From Diphasiastrum complanatum (taxonomy: Eukaryota > Streptophyta > Lycopodiopsida > Lycopodiales > Lycopodiaceae), in contig MU832124.1 of the NCBI GenBank assembly GCA_029204225.1, forward strand, positions 1-64,000: a DNA stretch of 64,000 nucleotides, given 5' to 3'. Made by a program: the position numbers and the translations under genes. The notes beneath the pieces were generated by a model. The model saw nothing but the letters and a program-made list of their open reading frames with translations. It was not told the origin of the DNA and did not search any database. Shown piece by piece: positions 1-12,204 of the stretch; position 1 is the first letter of the stretch, and each line of letters opens with the position of its first letter.

Positions 1-262
1 CTCCAGATTGATCACACCATATTTTAAAAAGTCTTGTTCCAAAATAACGAAAACATAATAAATGCAACTTATTAAAAACAATTGTCCCTTTCTCATCCCT
101 CGCTACATCCCCATCGGCATTTAAATTGTAGTGAGAGTTGGAGGACGATTCATCTGTAGCAACGGGTGGAGATGAAGGGCCTTCTGCGGCATAATCTTCA
201 TATACAGATCTGGATCGACGATGTCCGTTGTCGCTGCCACTAACACTGCCACTTCCACTCAT
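1..262 (-). CDS. Partial hypothetical protein, runs off the left edge
   Basis: An ATG at 262-260 opens a minus-strand frame of 87 codons that stays open to the window edge. The product begins with a Ser/Gly-rich, acidic stretch (MSGSGSVSGSDNG, then Arg/Ser and Ser/Pro-rich segments) typical of a disordered N-terminus, and becomes more hydrophobic and aromatic near the edge (LHLLCFRYFGTRLFKIW). The base composition is less AT-rich than the flanking DNA. I do not recognise a family. It could be the first exon of a host gene or the N-terminus of a transposase. No TATA box or upstream exon was identified. Confidence 0.4.
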   Translation of the reverse strand, partial: MSGSGSVSGSDNGHRRSRSVYEDYAAEGPSSPPVATDESSSNSHYNLNADGDVARDEKGTIVFNKLHLLCFRYFGTRLFKIWCDQSG

Positions 263-1511
<1,249 letters not shown>

Positions 1512-1769
1512 ACATTTTGACTATATGCAATCAACGGTTACAGTTAATTCTTATGAAAAAAAAGAGTCTCACACATTTGAAATACTTTACTAGAATTGAA
1601 TGTTTTGATGGATGTTTGTGTAGCTTATCAGACAAAAAATCTAGTGACAAGGGCAAAAATGTCAATAAGGTAAGTTTTATGTGAAGTCAATATACCATAT
1701 TCTACAATGATTTTTTTGCAAGTTAAATATTATCATTTTTTGCAAGAAACATCGTAATTACAATTTTTT

Positions 1770-3733
1770 GTAGGCCAATTATTATCAAGAACGAATGGGG
1801 TGCACCTACGTCAGATGCGACAGGCAAGTGATGTGTCAAAGACGCACTGTCAATGATCACTTGTGGAAGTATGGAAGTAGAGGGGATGGTCAAACATCAA
1901 ATTCATAAGAGATTGAGGTTTGCTTTATAAGCTAACGCATTTTTTATATTTTTTTAATATTAGGATATCTAGGAACCATTGACTCGTTTAAATGACACAT
2001 TCTCTATCGGTTTCTTTAGACACACCATCGAATGCCATGACATGGTCTTGATCCATCTGTATTAAATTCAAAGCGAAAAAAAGTTTTGATAAAAATGAGG
2101 GAACAAAGAATGAAACAAATAGAATAAGCTCGTGGATTGCTGCAAACATCTGATGAGGAAGACGTTGCAGTTGAAGATAATGATACTGAGGTACTACACG
2201 ATGATGCAATGCATGACTTGTTTGAATTATATTTTACAACCAACAATGAATGTTCAAACTCAACGAGTGGAGAGAACATGGATGAAAGTGAAGAGTTGCA
2301 TGATGATGAAAACGAGATATTACTACGCAAAGAAGCCGACACTCCCTTGTATCCAGGAGCATCTTTTTCTCAACTGGCAACAACACTTCTCTTTCTAAAC
2401 TTACAAGTTACATACAAATGGAGTTCTACAGTGTTACATCATTGTTTAGATATGCATAAACCCTAAATGCATTATATTGTTTGTTAGGATTTAAGGTTAT
2501 GCATTCATGTTTACAAATAGAATATTATTACAATTTATTACAAAAAATACTTCCAAAAGACAATGTGATGTCGGGAACGCGAAAAGAAGCTCGAAACATG
2601 TTAAGCAAGCTTGGAATGGATTATGAAAAGATTCATGCATGTCCAAATGACCACATTTTATATAGGGGTGTGCATTCAGAAAAAGATCAATGTCCAACAT
2701 GTGGCACATCATAATACAGAACAGACGTTCAAGGATCGAGTGTGCCACAAAAAGTGTTACATCATTGTCTTGTCATTCCACGACTACAATGTTTGTTTCG
2801 ATGCAGGTCTTTGGCACAAATACTAGATTGACATGCTAAGAATCGATCTACGGATGATGTTATGCGGGTACCAAGTGACTCACCTGCGTGGAAACATATT
2901 GATGAGCAATGGTCCGTGCTCAAAAATGAACCTCATCATTTACAATTTGGTTTAGCAATGGATGGCATAAATCCTCCATGGCTAAGTATAAAGAAGAGAC
3001 ATTTGTTTGTAGCTCTAATGGCTCCAAGAAAATACAAGGTTAAGAACATGGATGTTTACCTCAAACCATTGATTGAAGAATTGTCCAAGCTTTGGAATGG
3101 TGTCAATGCGTATGACATCTCAAGGCCTTTGCAAGAAAGAAATTTCACTCTTTATGGAATTCTAATGTGGACCTCATAATTATCCCGGTTTGAGTGAATG
3201 TTCATGTATGATTAATCTTCGTATGGATTGTCAATAATAATCATTTTTTCTCGTGATCTATTACATCTCATAAATATATTCGAACTTTCTATTGCAATCA
3301 TAAATGTAGGTTTTACAACATCTAGATTTTAAGAAAAGTTGTGTACAAAAATCATCGAAAGTACCTACCAATTGATCATCCTTTTTGGACAAACCAAAGG
3401 CTAGCTTGGGGTAGACCGGAAGATGGCCCTCTAATCACACCTCCACCCATTCGAATGACTGTAAAATATTGGTACAACGAGTGGATCAAACAACATGATG
3501 TGAATGATTCTTGGGATAAGTCAATTCCAAGCATGAAGATATTGTCGATATTCCAACGATTACCCTATTGGAATAATCTATTAATCAATCACCTCTTGGA
3601 TCCTATGTGTATATACAAAAACATGGGTGAATCTATACGGAAACATATAATTGGTGCAAAGGACAATGTTGCAACACGTTACAGATTTGGAGGTGGCTAT
3701 GGTGAAGAGACCTTATTGGATTCAAAACAATGA
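1770..3733 (+). pseudogene. CACTA (En/Spm) TNP2-type transposase remnant
   Basis: A decayed plant CACTA transposase in several frames. 1790-1905 has a Cys/His-containing patch that could be the N-terminal transposase-associated domain. 2137-2466 gives an acidic stretch and PLYPGASFSQLATT; 2481-2714 gives LPKDN, KLGMDYEKIHACPNDH and CPTCGTS, the hallmark TNP2 (Transposase_21) blocks. 2862-3179 continues with PSDSPAWKHID, GLAMDGINP and VYLKPLIEEL through FTLYGILMW. 3341-3733 has KYLPIDHPFW and the HLLDPMCIYKNMGES block. Between DGINP and PWLSIKKR the usual loop of roughly 25 residues is missing. Frameshifts and stops separate the pieces, so it cannot be functional. No CACTA terminal repeats were identified. 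Confidence 0.85.
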
Positions 3734-3859
3734 AAGTGGGATGACATTTATTCTAGTTGTTCTAGTTCTAAATCCTAAGCCCTAAAATGTTTAAAATATG
3801 TTGTGCTAAATTTTCAAGATATGTTGTGCTGGTACAAAACATACAATGCCATGTGGGCA

Positions 3860-5016
3860 TGTTGGCTGATTCTGACAAATCCCCAAGATACTCGGACAGA
3901 GCAACTCAAGAGCACCTCTCACCTTAGATCGAGGAGGTCTTTGAGAAGACGAGACGAATGAAGATTGAGAGCCGAGTATGAGAGCTGAGAAATGCTAGTT
4001 AGTAATAACAAGCCATAACTGTGTAAGCCTCATGGTGAACCCTAAAAGATGGAATGACCATGTAGGAACTAGTATTTCTAGGCAAATGTAATAAATGCAA
4101 GTAGACCCCTCTTAAAGAAAGCAGAGTGGGCCACCTTTTGATGGTGGCCTCTAGTGGAGAGCAATATTCCACTTGTAATTTGTGAGATGTGGAAATTCCA
4201 CTAGAATGCCACATAAGGAGCTCTCCTGCTTATTTAAGAGACTCCCTCTTTGTGAAGAGGAGCTTTTTGTGTATTGTATCAACTCCATGCTGAAATGAGA
4301 AGAGCTTCCATGAGTTAGATGCATCCATTGAGCTCCTTGATCATGATGGTTTTCTTGAGTGATGCCCCTATGATCATGCCCTTCCATTCATATTGTGTGT
4401 GGTTGTGGATTTAGAGTGGATTAGTTTTCTTGCTTTCCTAGTTGTGGATTAGATTTCATGTTTTCTTGTGGATTTATGTAGGAGCCAGCATTCAAGTAAA
4501 CTATATAGCTAGAAATGTGGCATAAATCTTGCACATTCTCTAACATTCTAGTTCTTGATGTTCTTGGGATGTCCAAGAATCAAAAGACTGGTTGGTTTCT
4601 TGATTCTTGGACTTCTAACATGTTGTATATTAGTTCTTGTTTCTTGTTTTGTCAATTTATGCAAGTAAAGTATGTAGGATCTGATTTTAGTTCATTTTAC
4701 AGCAAAGTAGAAGTAGAATTTCATTGTTTGTTCAACGAATCTGCACTCTGATTTTATGGTTGAACGTTTTGGCATGTATGAGTGGTTGTTTATGCATGTG
4801 CATTAGTTCAAGAGTGACTTCCCTGGATTGTCCTCTGACAGGCAAGACATTTACTACATCGATATCAGTCCCTTCTGTCTAGTTTCGGCATTGAACTAAG
4901 AAGCTAACATTCAAGAAAATGCCAACAAGCCTCTAAACAAGAAGAAAATAGTTCTTATAAACAAGAAACATGGAAGAACTAGTAAACAAATTCTATAGGC
5001 TCTGAAGATGTCAACA
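3860..5016 (+). repeat. 5' LTR of the TR-GAG element
   Basis: Starts TGTTGGCTGATT and ends GATGTCAACA. Both borders are fixed by comparison with the solo LTR at 61965-63132 and the 3' copy ending at 8468. A likely promoter TATA motif (TATTTAAG) is at 4231-4238, conserved at 62336-62343. Confidence 0.85.
4231..4238 (+). promoter_or_regulatory. Putative TATA box in TR-GAG LTR
   Basis: TATTTAAG in a conserved block followed by a CT-rich segment; the same motif sits in the homologous position of the solo LTR (62336-62343). The assignment is by position and conservation only. Confidence 0.5.
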
Positions 5017-5018
5017 TT

Positions 5019-5036
5019 TGGCACCGTTGCTACTTG
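5019..5036 (+). promoter_or_regulatory. Degenerate tRNA-Asp primer binding site
   Basis: Two bases after the 5' LTR comes TGGCACCGTTGC, one mismatch in 12 from the TGGCGCCGTTGC complement of plant tRNA-Asp used by many gypsy/Athila-like elements; the match weakens after that. It fixes the element's orientation as plus. Confidence 0.75.
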
Positions 5037-5360
5037 AATTCCACACCTCATAAACCCACACCTGCTACAACCGTGTTCTTGAACAAATCCATAACAGTTC
5101 TCATCTATAGTCTACCTTGCAAACAAACTACCCTACTTGCAAAGCGATCTGCAAGAAACAACAATCGTAGGGAAATAGACTTGCTTGCAAATCCATCTGA
5201 AAACTAACTTGCTTGAACCTGAACCTGCAAACCAACCAGCAAGCCACAACAACTGCAAACACAAGCAATCAGACTTGCTTTAGTATCAAACTGCAAAACC
5301 AGAGCCCACACGCATCAACTACACTCCTTCAGCCGCCTCGTCATGCTCCATTTCTTTTAT

Positions 5361-5775
5361 ATCTCAACTGACGCTTTCCTTCATATCTCAGCTGATGCTT
5401 CCCTTCATATCTCAGCCAATGCTTCCCTTCATATCTCAGCCGACGCTTTTTTCATATCTCAACTGACACTTTCCTTTATATCTCAACCGACGATTTTTTT
5501 CAAATCTACGGGTTCGCGTCAAATCTTGACCGGCGGGTTTTTGATCAAATCTCGACCGACGTGTTTTCGCATCAGATCTCGGCCGACGAGTTTTTGCGTC
5601 AGATCTCGAGCAACGGATTTTTGATCAAATCTTGACCGATGGGTTTTCACGTCAAATCTCGACCGACGAATTTTCGATCAGATTTCAACTGACGGGTTTG
5701 CGTTAAATCAAGACCGATGGTTCTGGGTCCAATTTCGACCGACGGGGTTCCTCACTATCTCAACCGACCAACTCC
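5361..5775 (+). repeat. Degenerate minisatellite in the TR-GAG leader
   Basis: About 17 tandem units of 23-28 bp around a core like ATCTCGACCGACG followed by a T-rich spacer. Early units end in CTTCCTTCAT, later ones in GTTTTTGATCA or GTTTTCGCGTCA, so the array has two subtypes. It lies in the untranslated leader between primer site and gag. Confidence 0.85.
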
Positions 5776-5969
5776 ATGCCAGACCACAGAACTTCCAAAC
5801 AACACCTCTGAGTGACATTTCGACTGAACCATCATCTTCCCAAAGCCTTAGGGGCTGAAAAAAAGAAAGAAAAAAAAGACATGAACACCAAAAAAAATTT
5901 CAAAAAAATAAAACTCATATCTATAGAAAGCCCTTTTTATACTTAGTCTCCACCTTCACTTCCTTCAAC

Positions 5970-6075
5970 ATCCTAAAAAATCCAAAAACACCAAAAATCC
6001 TAAAAAATCCAGCAAACACCAAAAACCCTAAAAAATCCAACAAACACCAAAAACCCTAAAAAATCCAAAAACACT
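5970..6075 (+). repeat. 27/28-bp tandem repeat with telo-box motifs
   Basis: Four units of 27-28 bp with core CCTAAAAAATCC and ACACCAAAAA, just upstream of gag. Two units contain AAACCCTAAA, which includes the plant telomere unit CCCTAAA (telo-box). Single units inside a longer repeat are not evidence of a telomere. Confidence 0.8.
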
Positions 6076-6116
6076 AGAAACACATACCTAACACAAAAAA
6101 GATAGAACAATACCCA

Positions 6117-7044
6117 ATGACCGACAATACATATCCTAAAATTCCAGAAGATTATCCATACGAGATCAGGTCCCCTATAGCTGAACAAATCACCCGTCAT
6201 AGGTTCTACCAAATGCGGGCCCAAATACACGAGTCATCCACAAATCCATTCGAGGGACAAGAACCTGATAGAGCTGAGTCTTCACGAGCACGAGCCTATT
6301 CTTATGGTGCTGAATCCTCACAAGACAGAACCAACCTTTTATTGAGTCTCTGCTACCCACAATGCTCATTATGAGAGACGTATACCCAAGCTAGATCTAC
6401 CAAAGTTCGACGGTAGTTCGGACCTTCAAAGATTTTTGCAAATCTCTGAGAATGCATGTGATCTGTATGGCGAAACATCTCCCGATGCTATGGTCCAACT
6501 GTTTTCGATGACCATGATCGCTAAAGCACGTGATTGGTTTTTCAACCTTGATCGTGAAAATAAGATAGACTGGTCAATCTTGAAAGAGTCCTTTATCAAG
6601 CGTTTTAAGCCCTTTCGCTTGATCGAGAGTCCTTTTGTCAAATTGAGTAACATCAAGGTGGCAAAGGATGAATGTGTATGAGACTATATCAAGTGTTTCA
6701 AATGCCTCAAAAGTCAAGTATAGAAACAACCCTTCAAACAGATGCTCATCATCTGGTTCTTAGTCGGCCTTCCAAGATGGATTAGACGTGAGCTTAAATC
6801 CAATGATGAATATATGAGTCTCAAATTAGCTATGTCTGACGTCATCAAAGAAGAAGACAAGGGATCAAATGTTGATGAATCCAAGGAACGACGAGCACCA
6901 AGTGCTCCTCTCCATGAGTCGAAGCTGATCGAGGGTACCCGAGATCAGCTTTGGAAATCCCAGTTGGAGTTGTTTAATAAGCAACACCAACTACAGATGG
7001 AGAAACTCACCAATGAGTTTCAAGCTACCCTGAAGTTTATTTAA
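6117..7044 (+). pseudogene. Gypsy-type Gag (Retrotrans_gag-like), broken
   Basis: The N-terminal frame starts at 6117 (MTDNTYPKIPEDYPYE) and ends at 6374 after a shift. Another frame then carries the Gag core: KLDLPKFDGSSDLQRFL, MIAKARDWFFNL, WSILKESFIKRFKP (6400-6680), which is how Ty3/gypsy Gag capsid regions look. Two in-frame stops follow at 6679-6681 and 6721-6723, after which the same frame runs on to 7044 with FLVGLPRWIRRELK and a Lys/Gln-rich tail (QLWKSQLELFNKQHQLQ). At least one frameshift and two stops make it non-functional. Confidence 0.75.
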
Positions 7045-7261
7045 AGCAGTATGTCTGGTCAGTCAAACCCTGCACAAGTACCTTATAGACGAAAAACAAT
7101 ATGGTGCCACACTGCCGGGCTACGCATCCTGTTGATGCTTGTCTTTCATGTCCGCCTATCCAAGCACATACAGTCCAACAATATGAAGCACAACCATCAC
7201 ATTCTCGACATTCCTTGACTTATCCCGAATATCCACCAGAAAGTCCAGAACCATAAGCCAT

Positions 7262-7500
7262 ACAAGATGGCTATGCCGTTATACAAGAGTTATTGCACAC
7301 CAAACGTTTCATCTGTGGTGAAATTGGCCACTTCATGGTTGATTGTCCAGTCAAGGCCAAGTACCATGTTGAGTGTCCTGATTGTATCAGAAAACACAGT
7401 TTCAAAGACTGTCCAAAACAACCAACTAAGATCCTACCTGCCTGTCACATCAGTTATGAATCACAATAGGATCTTCACGACAACAACACGAGCACTATAG
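7262..7500 (+). pseudogene. Gag zinc-knuckle remnant
   Basis: In the frame through 7269 the sequence reads RFICGEIGHFMVDCP, a near-CCHC knuckle (first Cys codon 7314-7316, last 7344-7346) lacking the second Cys of the standard pattern, followed by a second Cys/His cluster CPDCIRKHSFKDC. It is the nucleocapsid end of the Gag above, separated by decay. No protease motif follows before the 3' LTR; 7561-8185 holds nothing recognisable. Confidence 0.6.
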
Positions 7501-8185
7501 CACCCTCCCGCTCAACCTGCTACTCACTCGAGAAGTTTCTAGCAAACATCTACAATACCACAGAATACACCAGCTCTATAATGAAAAAAGACAATATGAA
7601 ATGAGTCCTTGTCGAAAGAAAGTGAAACTGATATTCCGTCATCTGCTACAATGTCCAACCAAGAGCAACCTCCATAGGGAATTGACAGTTTTTCTCAACC
7701 TTCTACAACCTCAAATCTATTTGTCTTTCCACATGCTGATAAGATTTCCAATGTGCCAATACACAATCAATCTAGGATTCGGAAATCCAGATAGAGATTC
7801 AACTCTGAATCTCTTACTCGGAGAGGTCCTCAGGACATAGTACCTCACCATCTCTGCATCTCAAGCTATATTTTTACAACATCTGCTATCAATGATGGTA
7901 GATTTAGTGTAACCAACCCTACCTTGTTTTGACAAGGGCATGTCAAAGTAAATCACATTACTCTACAAAACAACTAAAATATTGCAACTTTCAAGGTACA
8001 TTATCAATGTTGATGAATGCAAGTTTTGTTCGACAAGTGCTATACAGTTCTCACTCTCTGTAACGTTTGTTTATTTCCTTGTTTCTCTGCACCTATTTTG
8101 TGTGATTGATTTTTGCTTGAGGAATAGCTATTGCACAAGAGTCTTCTGTAGAGCATCTCCAAAACACATTCTCATTCATCTATCC

Positions 8186-8468
8186 ATAGAATTTCATTGT
8201 TTGTTCAACGGATCTGCACTCTGATTTTATGGCTGAACGTTTTGGCATGTATGAGTGGTTGTTTATGCATGTGCATTAGTTCAAGAGTGACTTCCTTGGA
8301 TTGTCCTCTGACAGGCAAGACATTTACTATATCGATATTAGTCCCTTCTACCTGGTTTCGGCATTGAACTAAGAAGCTAACATTCAAGAAAATGCCAACA
8401 AGCCTCTAAACAGGCAGAAAATAGTTTGAACTAGTAAACAGATTCTATAGGCTTTGAAGATGTCAACA
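8186..8468 (+). repeat. Truncated 3' LTR of the TR-GAG element
   Basis: Matches 4692-5016 of the 5' LTR from TAGAATTTCATTG to the shared end GATGTCAACA, with small internal deletions. The first ~870 bp of the LTR, with the TATA motif, and the PPT are missing, while the outer border and TSD are intact. An internal deletion after insertion explains this. Confidence 0.85.
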
Positions 8469-8469
8469 G

Positions 8470-9870
8470 GGCATATGGATATCACTTTCGTGTTGAGGGC
8501 ATTGACACCAAAAGATGCACATTTGATTGCGACATAATGGCAAACTTTCAACAAGAGAGTCGATCTAGTGCAAACGACACAAACGTGTGAGCATGGCAAG
8601 GGAGGAGTTTTCTCAAGTGGAATTATGGCACAAGATATTAGACCAGCACCAAAAAGTGATGGTGTTTGCATTGGGCTACATATATTTGTATGTACAATAT
8701 CTAGCAAATATTTGAAAATGTGTTCTTGATTTGACTTAAATGGCCTTCTTGTCTGCTTTCCTATAATATAGCTTTGATAGACAAGAGGGTCAACAATTTG
8801 ATAGTCTAGATCAAGAACTGAAGGTAGACATGTTACCTATCGAAATATATAAGGTGACCAAGTCTATAATGCCAAAGCAATTCTTTATTGATAGACGTTG
8901 AACTCCTTAAAGCACATTTGGTCATAGTATTACAATGACTAAGCCTATAGAGATATTCTTGTCTCTTTCTGAGTTCATCATCTTCTGAATCTTGGTTCTT
9001 ATGCTTTGTGTTGGTTGCATGGGCTTGCTGGTCCGACTGTTTCTTCTTGTCATTGTTGAGCTTCAAGATTCGACAGTTTAGGATTTCGTGATTCATCCTT
9101 TTGTAGTATCTGCAAAATAGTCTTTTCTTGTTCAGGGCAAGTGGTTGATTCTGGGTCTTTTGTGTCTGCTTCTTATTGTTATCATTTTGTCAGACAACTT
9201 TCTTCTTCTATTGTTTCCTTGTGTTCTTCTTCGAGAATAATGCTTGTGAGTCGTTGATGGAGGACGAGGATGCTCCATTCCTTCTTGTTTCCTCCTGCAG
9301 TAGCATGATTAAGACTTTGTACAATGTTATATCTGAGTGTGTGGTTATCATCATCACCCAGTTTTCATAAGAGGATGGCAAACTAGTCAATAAGGTCATT
9401 ACGGCGTCAGAGACTTTGACTACTGAACCTATTGTCACCATCTGTTCTAATAGAGACATAATCACTTTCTGGCATTCTGAGTGAGAAGAATTTTCTCCTC
9501 AAGTGCAGCTTCGATGTAACATCTCTCACTTCATATGATGTACTCAATATGTCCCAAGCCTCTTTCAAAGATTAGGCTTGTCTAATATGGCCAATCTATG
9601 TGTCGGAGATATTAAGGGTGATCAAGGCAAAATTCTTGCCATCCTTGAACTTCCATTTGAAAATGGCTTGCTCATCAACACCAACGACTATTTCCCAAAG
9701 CTCCTTGGCCATCAGAACTACCTTCACCTTGAACTTCCATAAATGGTAATTCGAACCATCGAGTTTGTCTACCATTAGAGTAGACTATGATTGCAAATCC
9801 ATTTGAGATTTTGAAATGATTTAATCTATGAGTAATTTTATCTGCAAGCATGAATCTATTTGACAATAAA
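8470..9870 (-). pseudogene. Copia Gag to integrase fragment (H)
   Basis: Reading the minus strand from about 9801: a Gag start (LDGSNYHLWKFKVKV), Gag core motifs (LLTSLPSSYENWV, LLQEETRR at 9465-9208), a degraded zinc knuckle (YYKRMNHEILNC near 9100), the pre-integrase motif LLWHYRLGHL (8868-8839), and the start of the integrase core (DIVHTNICSPMQTPS near 8690) in which the expected catalytic Asp reads Asn. Many stops and frameshifts. No RT was found because the TR-GAG element occupies the downstream flank; 3741-3859 on its other side was not recognised as copia. Confidence 0.7.
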
Positions 9871-9884
9871 AATGAAATAAGCAT

Positions 9885-12180
9885 TTAGCATACACAACCT
9901 AAATTATTAGAACTTTGATAGATTAATCATATAGAAAATACAGTCGAATGCAGATAGAGATGCGTTCTTTTTTAGACAATACTCTGTGATAACAGAGAGA
10001 AATAACAATACAATTGCATTCTGAATGACCGATTGATCACAATGAATTAGATGATTCAGCTAGCCGAATAACTGATGATTAGTTGTTGAATATATACACA
10101 TGGCTAACTAATTAAAAGAATGGTTAATTTGTAGTTTACAATTAGATTTTGACACTACGTGTTGTTGGTAGTCACCATCAGACAATAGTTGATTTTGTCT
10201 TATCGTTATGTGTGTACTTGTTGATTCATCTATGGCTGAACAATCGATGATAGCCGAATAAGAGAAGGTGTCCAACAAAGAAGAGGTGGCCGAACTATCG
10301 GGTAACATTGTCACTGATTCCTTCATATTTCTACAGACTATCAAAAAACATGTGTAATCTGCAGAGTATGCAATTGTACAAATATTTACAACAACTTAAT
10401 GAGTGGATCTAGATTAACAGAGAATAGGGATGGAGAGGATAGAAATCCAACAACTCTAGGAATCCAGCCTATATCATCGGTTTCGAGAGCAGCTCCCTCC
10501 ACCAAGAGGAGGCTTTGCCCTCAAGAAACAACAAAACTGGTGAAATTCACTTTTCTTCTAGGACATTGTGCAAGCTAAAATAGCTAGACCAACAATTTAT
10601 CCAGTCCTCGATAATGATCTAAATGTGGTGTTATACTAGTATCATTGAGATTTGCACCTAAACATTTAAAGATTTCTGAATAATTGGCAATTCACTTGAG
10701 TAGCTTGGTTACTCTTGGATGAAGTTAATTGGTAAAACGATCATTGTTAAGAGGATTCACCAGAAATTGTTTGTTTTGAATCATATTGCTTGTAAGACGC
10801 AGAATTTGTGAGTCATCAAGATTCATCAATTAAAATTATGTGCATTGGATATACATTATTCTTGGTATAGAGTAATTGAGGAATAATCTCACTTCATTAG
10901 TGATTAGATCCTAGAGAGCTCAATTGGATAGTAAATCTTAATGATTCCAAGAATAACAATTGAATTTATATTCAACAGGACTTTGGGTGTCTAGATTTGG
11001 TTCTAAACAGTAATTTATAGTTTTTTGTGGATGAAGATGGTTGCCATTATCATTTTGGTATGCTTTCTGTCTTTAATTACCCGTGGCATATAGAACTTGA
11101 CTATCTCGTACTTCTGTTAAAGAATCCAGTATGGAAAATATTCTTAAGATCTAGTATTCCTGATGGGAAAGATTAAAATGATTCTTACTTTTCTTGACTT
11201 ATGTTGGACATATACTCCAATATCTTTAATGAGTTATGTTTGACGAATCATAATGATCTAAATATTTATTATTGACAAATCATAAATAGATAGTTAATTA
11301 TTGTCATAAAATTATAAGGAATTGTGATGATTCTTAAGTGTGATGATTAATTCTCGATCTATTAAATGAGTAAGAAATTTAGATCAATGTTTTGAAAATA
11401 TGGATCTCTTTACTTTAGTGTTTTATTGAGAGCCTATGGATCTCATAGACATTCTCACAAAGTAAGTTGTTTTACTTGTGAAGAATTTAATTAACCTAGT
11501 GGATGATATTCTGCTACAAATTATGGTCTACAAATGCTTGAGTACAGTTCTTTGATTAGATCTCTAGTTATTATAGGAGATAGACAAATCTTTTTGAATG
11601 GTTGTTATTTTCTTGCATATGATGCTAGAAATCAAGAGTATATCTAGGATACTCAGAGTTGAGTTTAATCATTTTTTTATCTTAATGGATCTCCTAGAGG
11701 ATCTAGTTGAATGAATTATTATATCTTAGACTTATGGATTCTAAGGATATTTGTACTTGGAAGCCTTTATGAATTGTCTTCCAGAGATTGGGGATAATTT
11801 CAAACTGTAATTGCTAATTTTTTTCACTTTAATCTCATGAGTTAGGTAATACTTCCCTTAAGGTTTTACATGAAAGTGATGTTACTAAGTTATAGAGAGT
11901 GAAACCTAGATGAGAAAATTTATTGCTTAGTGTACTTTCCAACTTGAGTTTGTACTCCAGGGCTGAGATTAACAACTGAAAAATAGTATTATCTCTAAGT
12001 ACTTGTTTGATATGTAAGTCAAACTAAGGATAATGATTTTCTAGGTTAATAATGAAAGTTAAAGAAACTAATCCTGATTTTCTTTTCTATTCTAAGGACA
12101 TAACCAGTTCAAGGGAAAAATAATGTTATGTCCACGTCCTATATATAGGATTTGTTATAGTCCTATACTTGGATACACGG
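9885..12180. other. AT-rich DNA, no gene recognised
   Basis: Only short frames. 9960-10380 could be a decayed LTR or leader of copia fragment H (TATATA-type motif near 10090), but I could not find its second copy. 10440-12180 shows no motif I recognise. Confidence 0.4.
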
Positions 12181-12204
12181 TAATCTAGAAATCGAAATTA
12201 TTGG

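Larger units (their letters stand above)
3855..8473 (+). mobile_element. Gag-only LTR retrotransposon (TR-GAG type, gypsy-like) with TSD GGGCA
   Basis: The element spans 3860-8468 and is flanked by GGGCA at 3855-3859 and 8469-8473. It has a 1157-bp 5' LTR, a tRNA-Asp-like primer site, a repetitive leader, a decayed gypsy-type gag and zinc-knuckle region, and a 3' LTR that keeps only its last 283 bp or so. No protease, RT or integrase was found. That matches the TR-GAG class of non-autonomous plant elements, which need pol from a gypsy partner. A homologous solo LTR lies at 61965-63132. The right flank falls in a decayed copia integrase (8470-8707). Confidence 0.85.

Noticed and set aside
5361-5775. 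CRISPR-like repeat array
   Set aside because: Units are contiguous, degenerate and without unique spacers; the context is a plant retroelement leader.
6020-6070. Interstitial telomere
   Set aside because: CCCTAAA occurs only once per 28-bp unit of a different repeat, not as a tandem telomere array.
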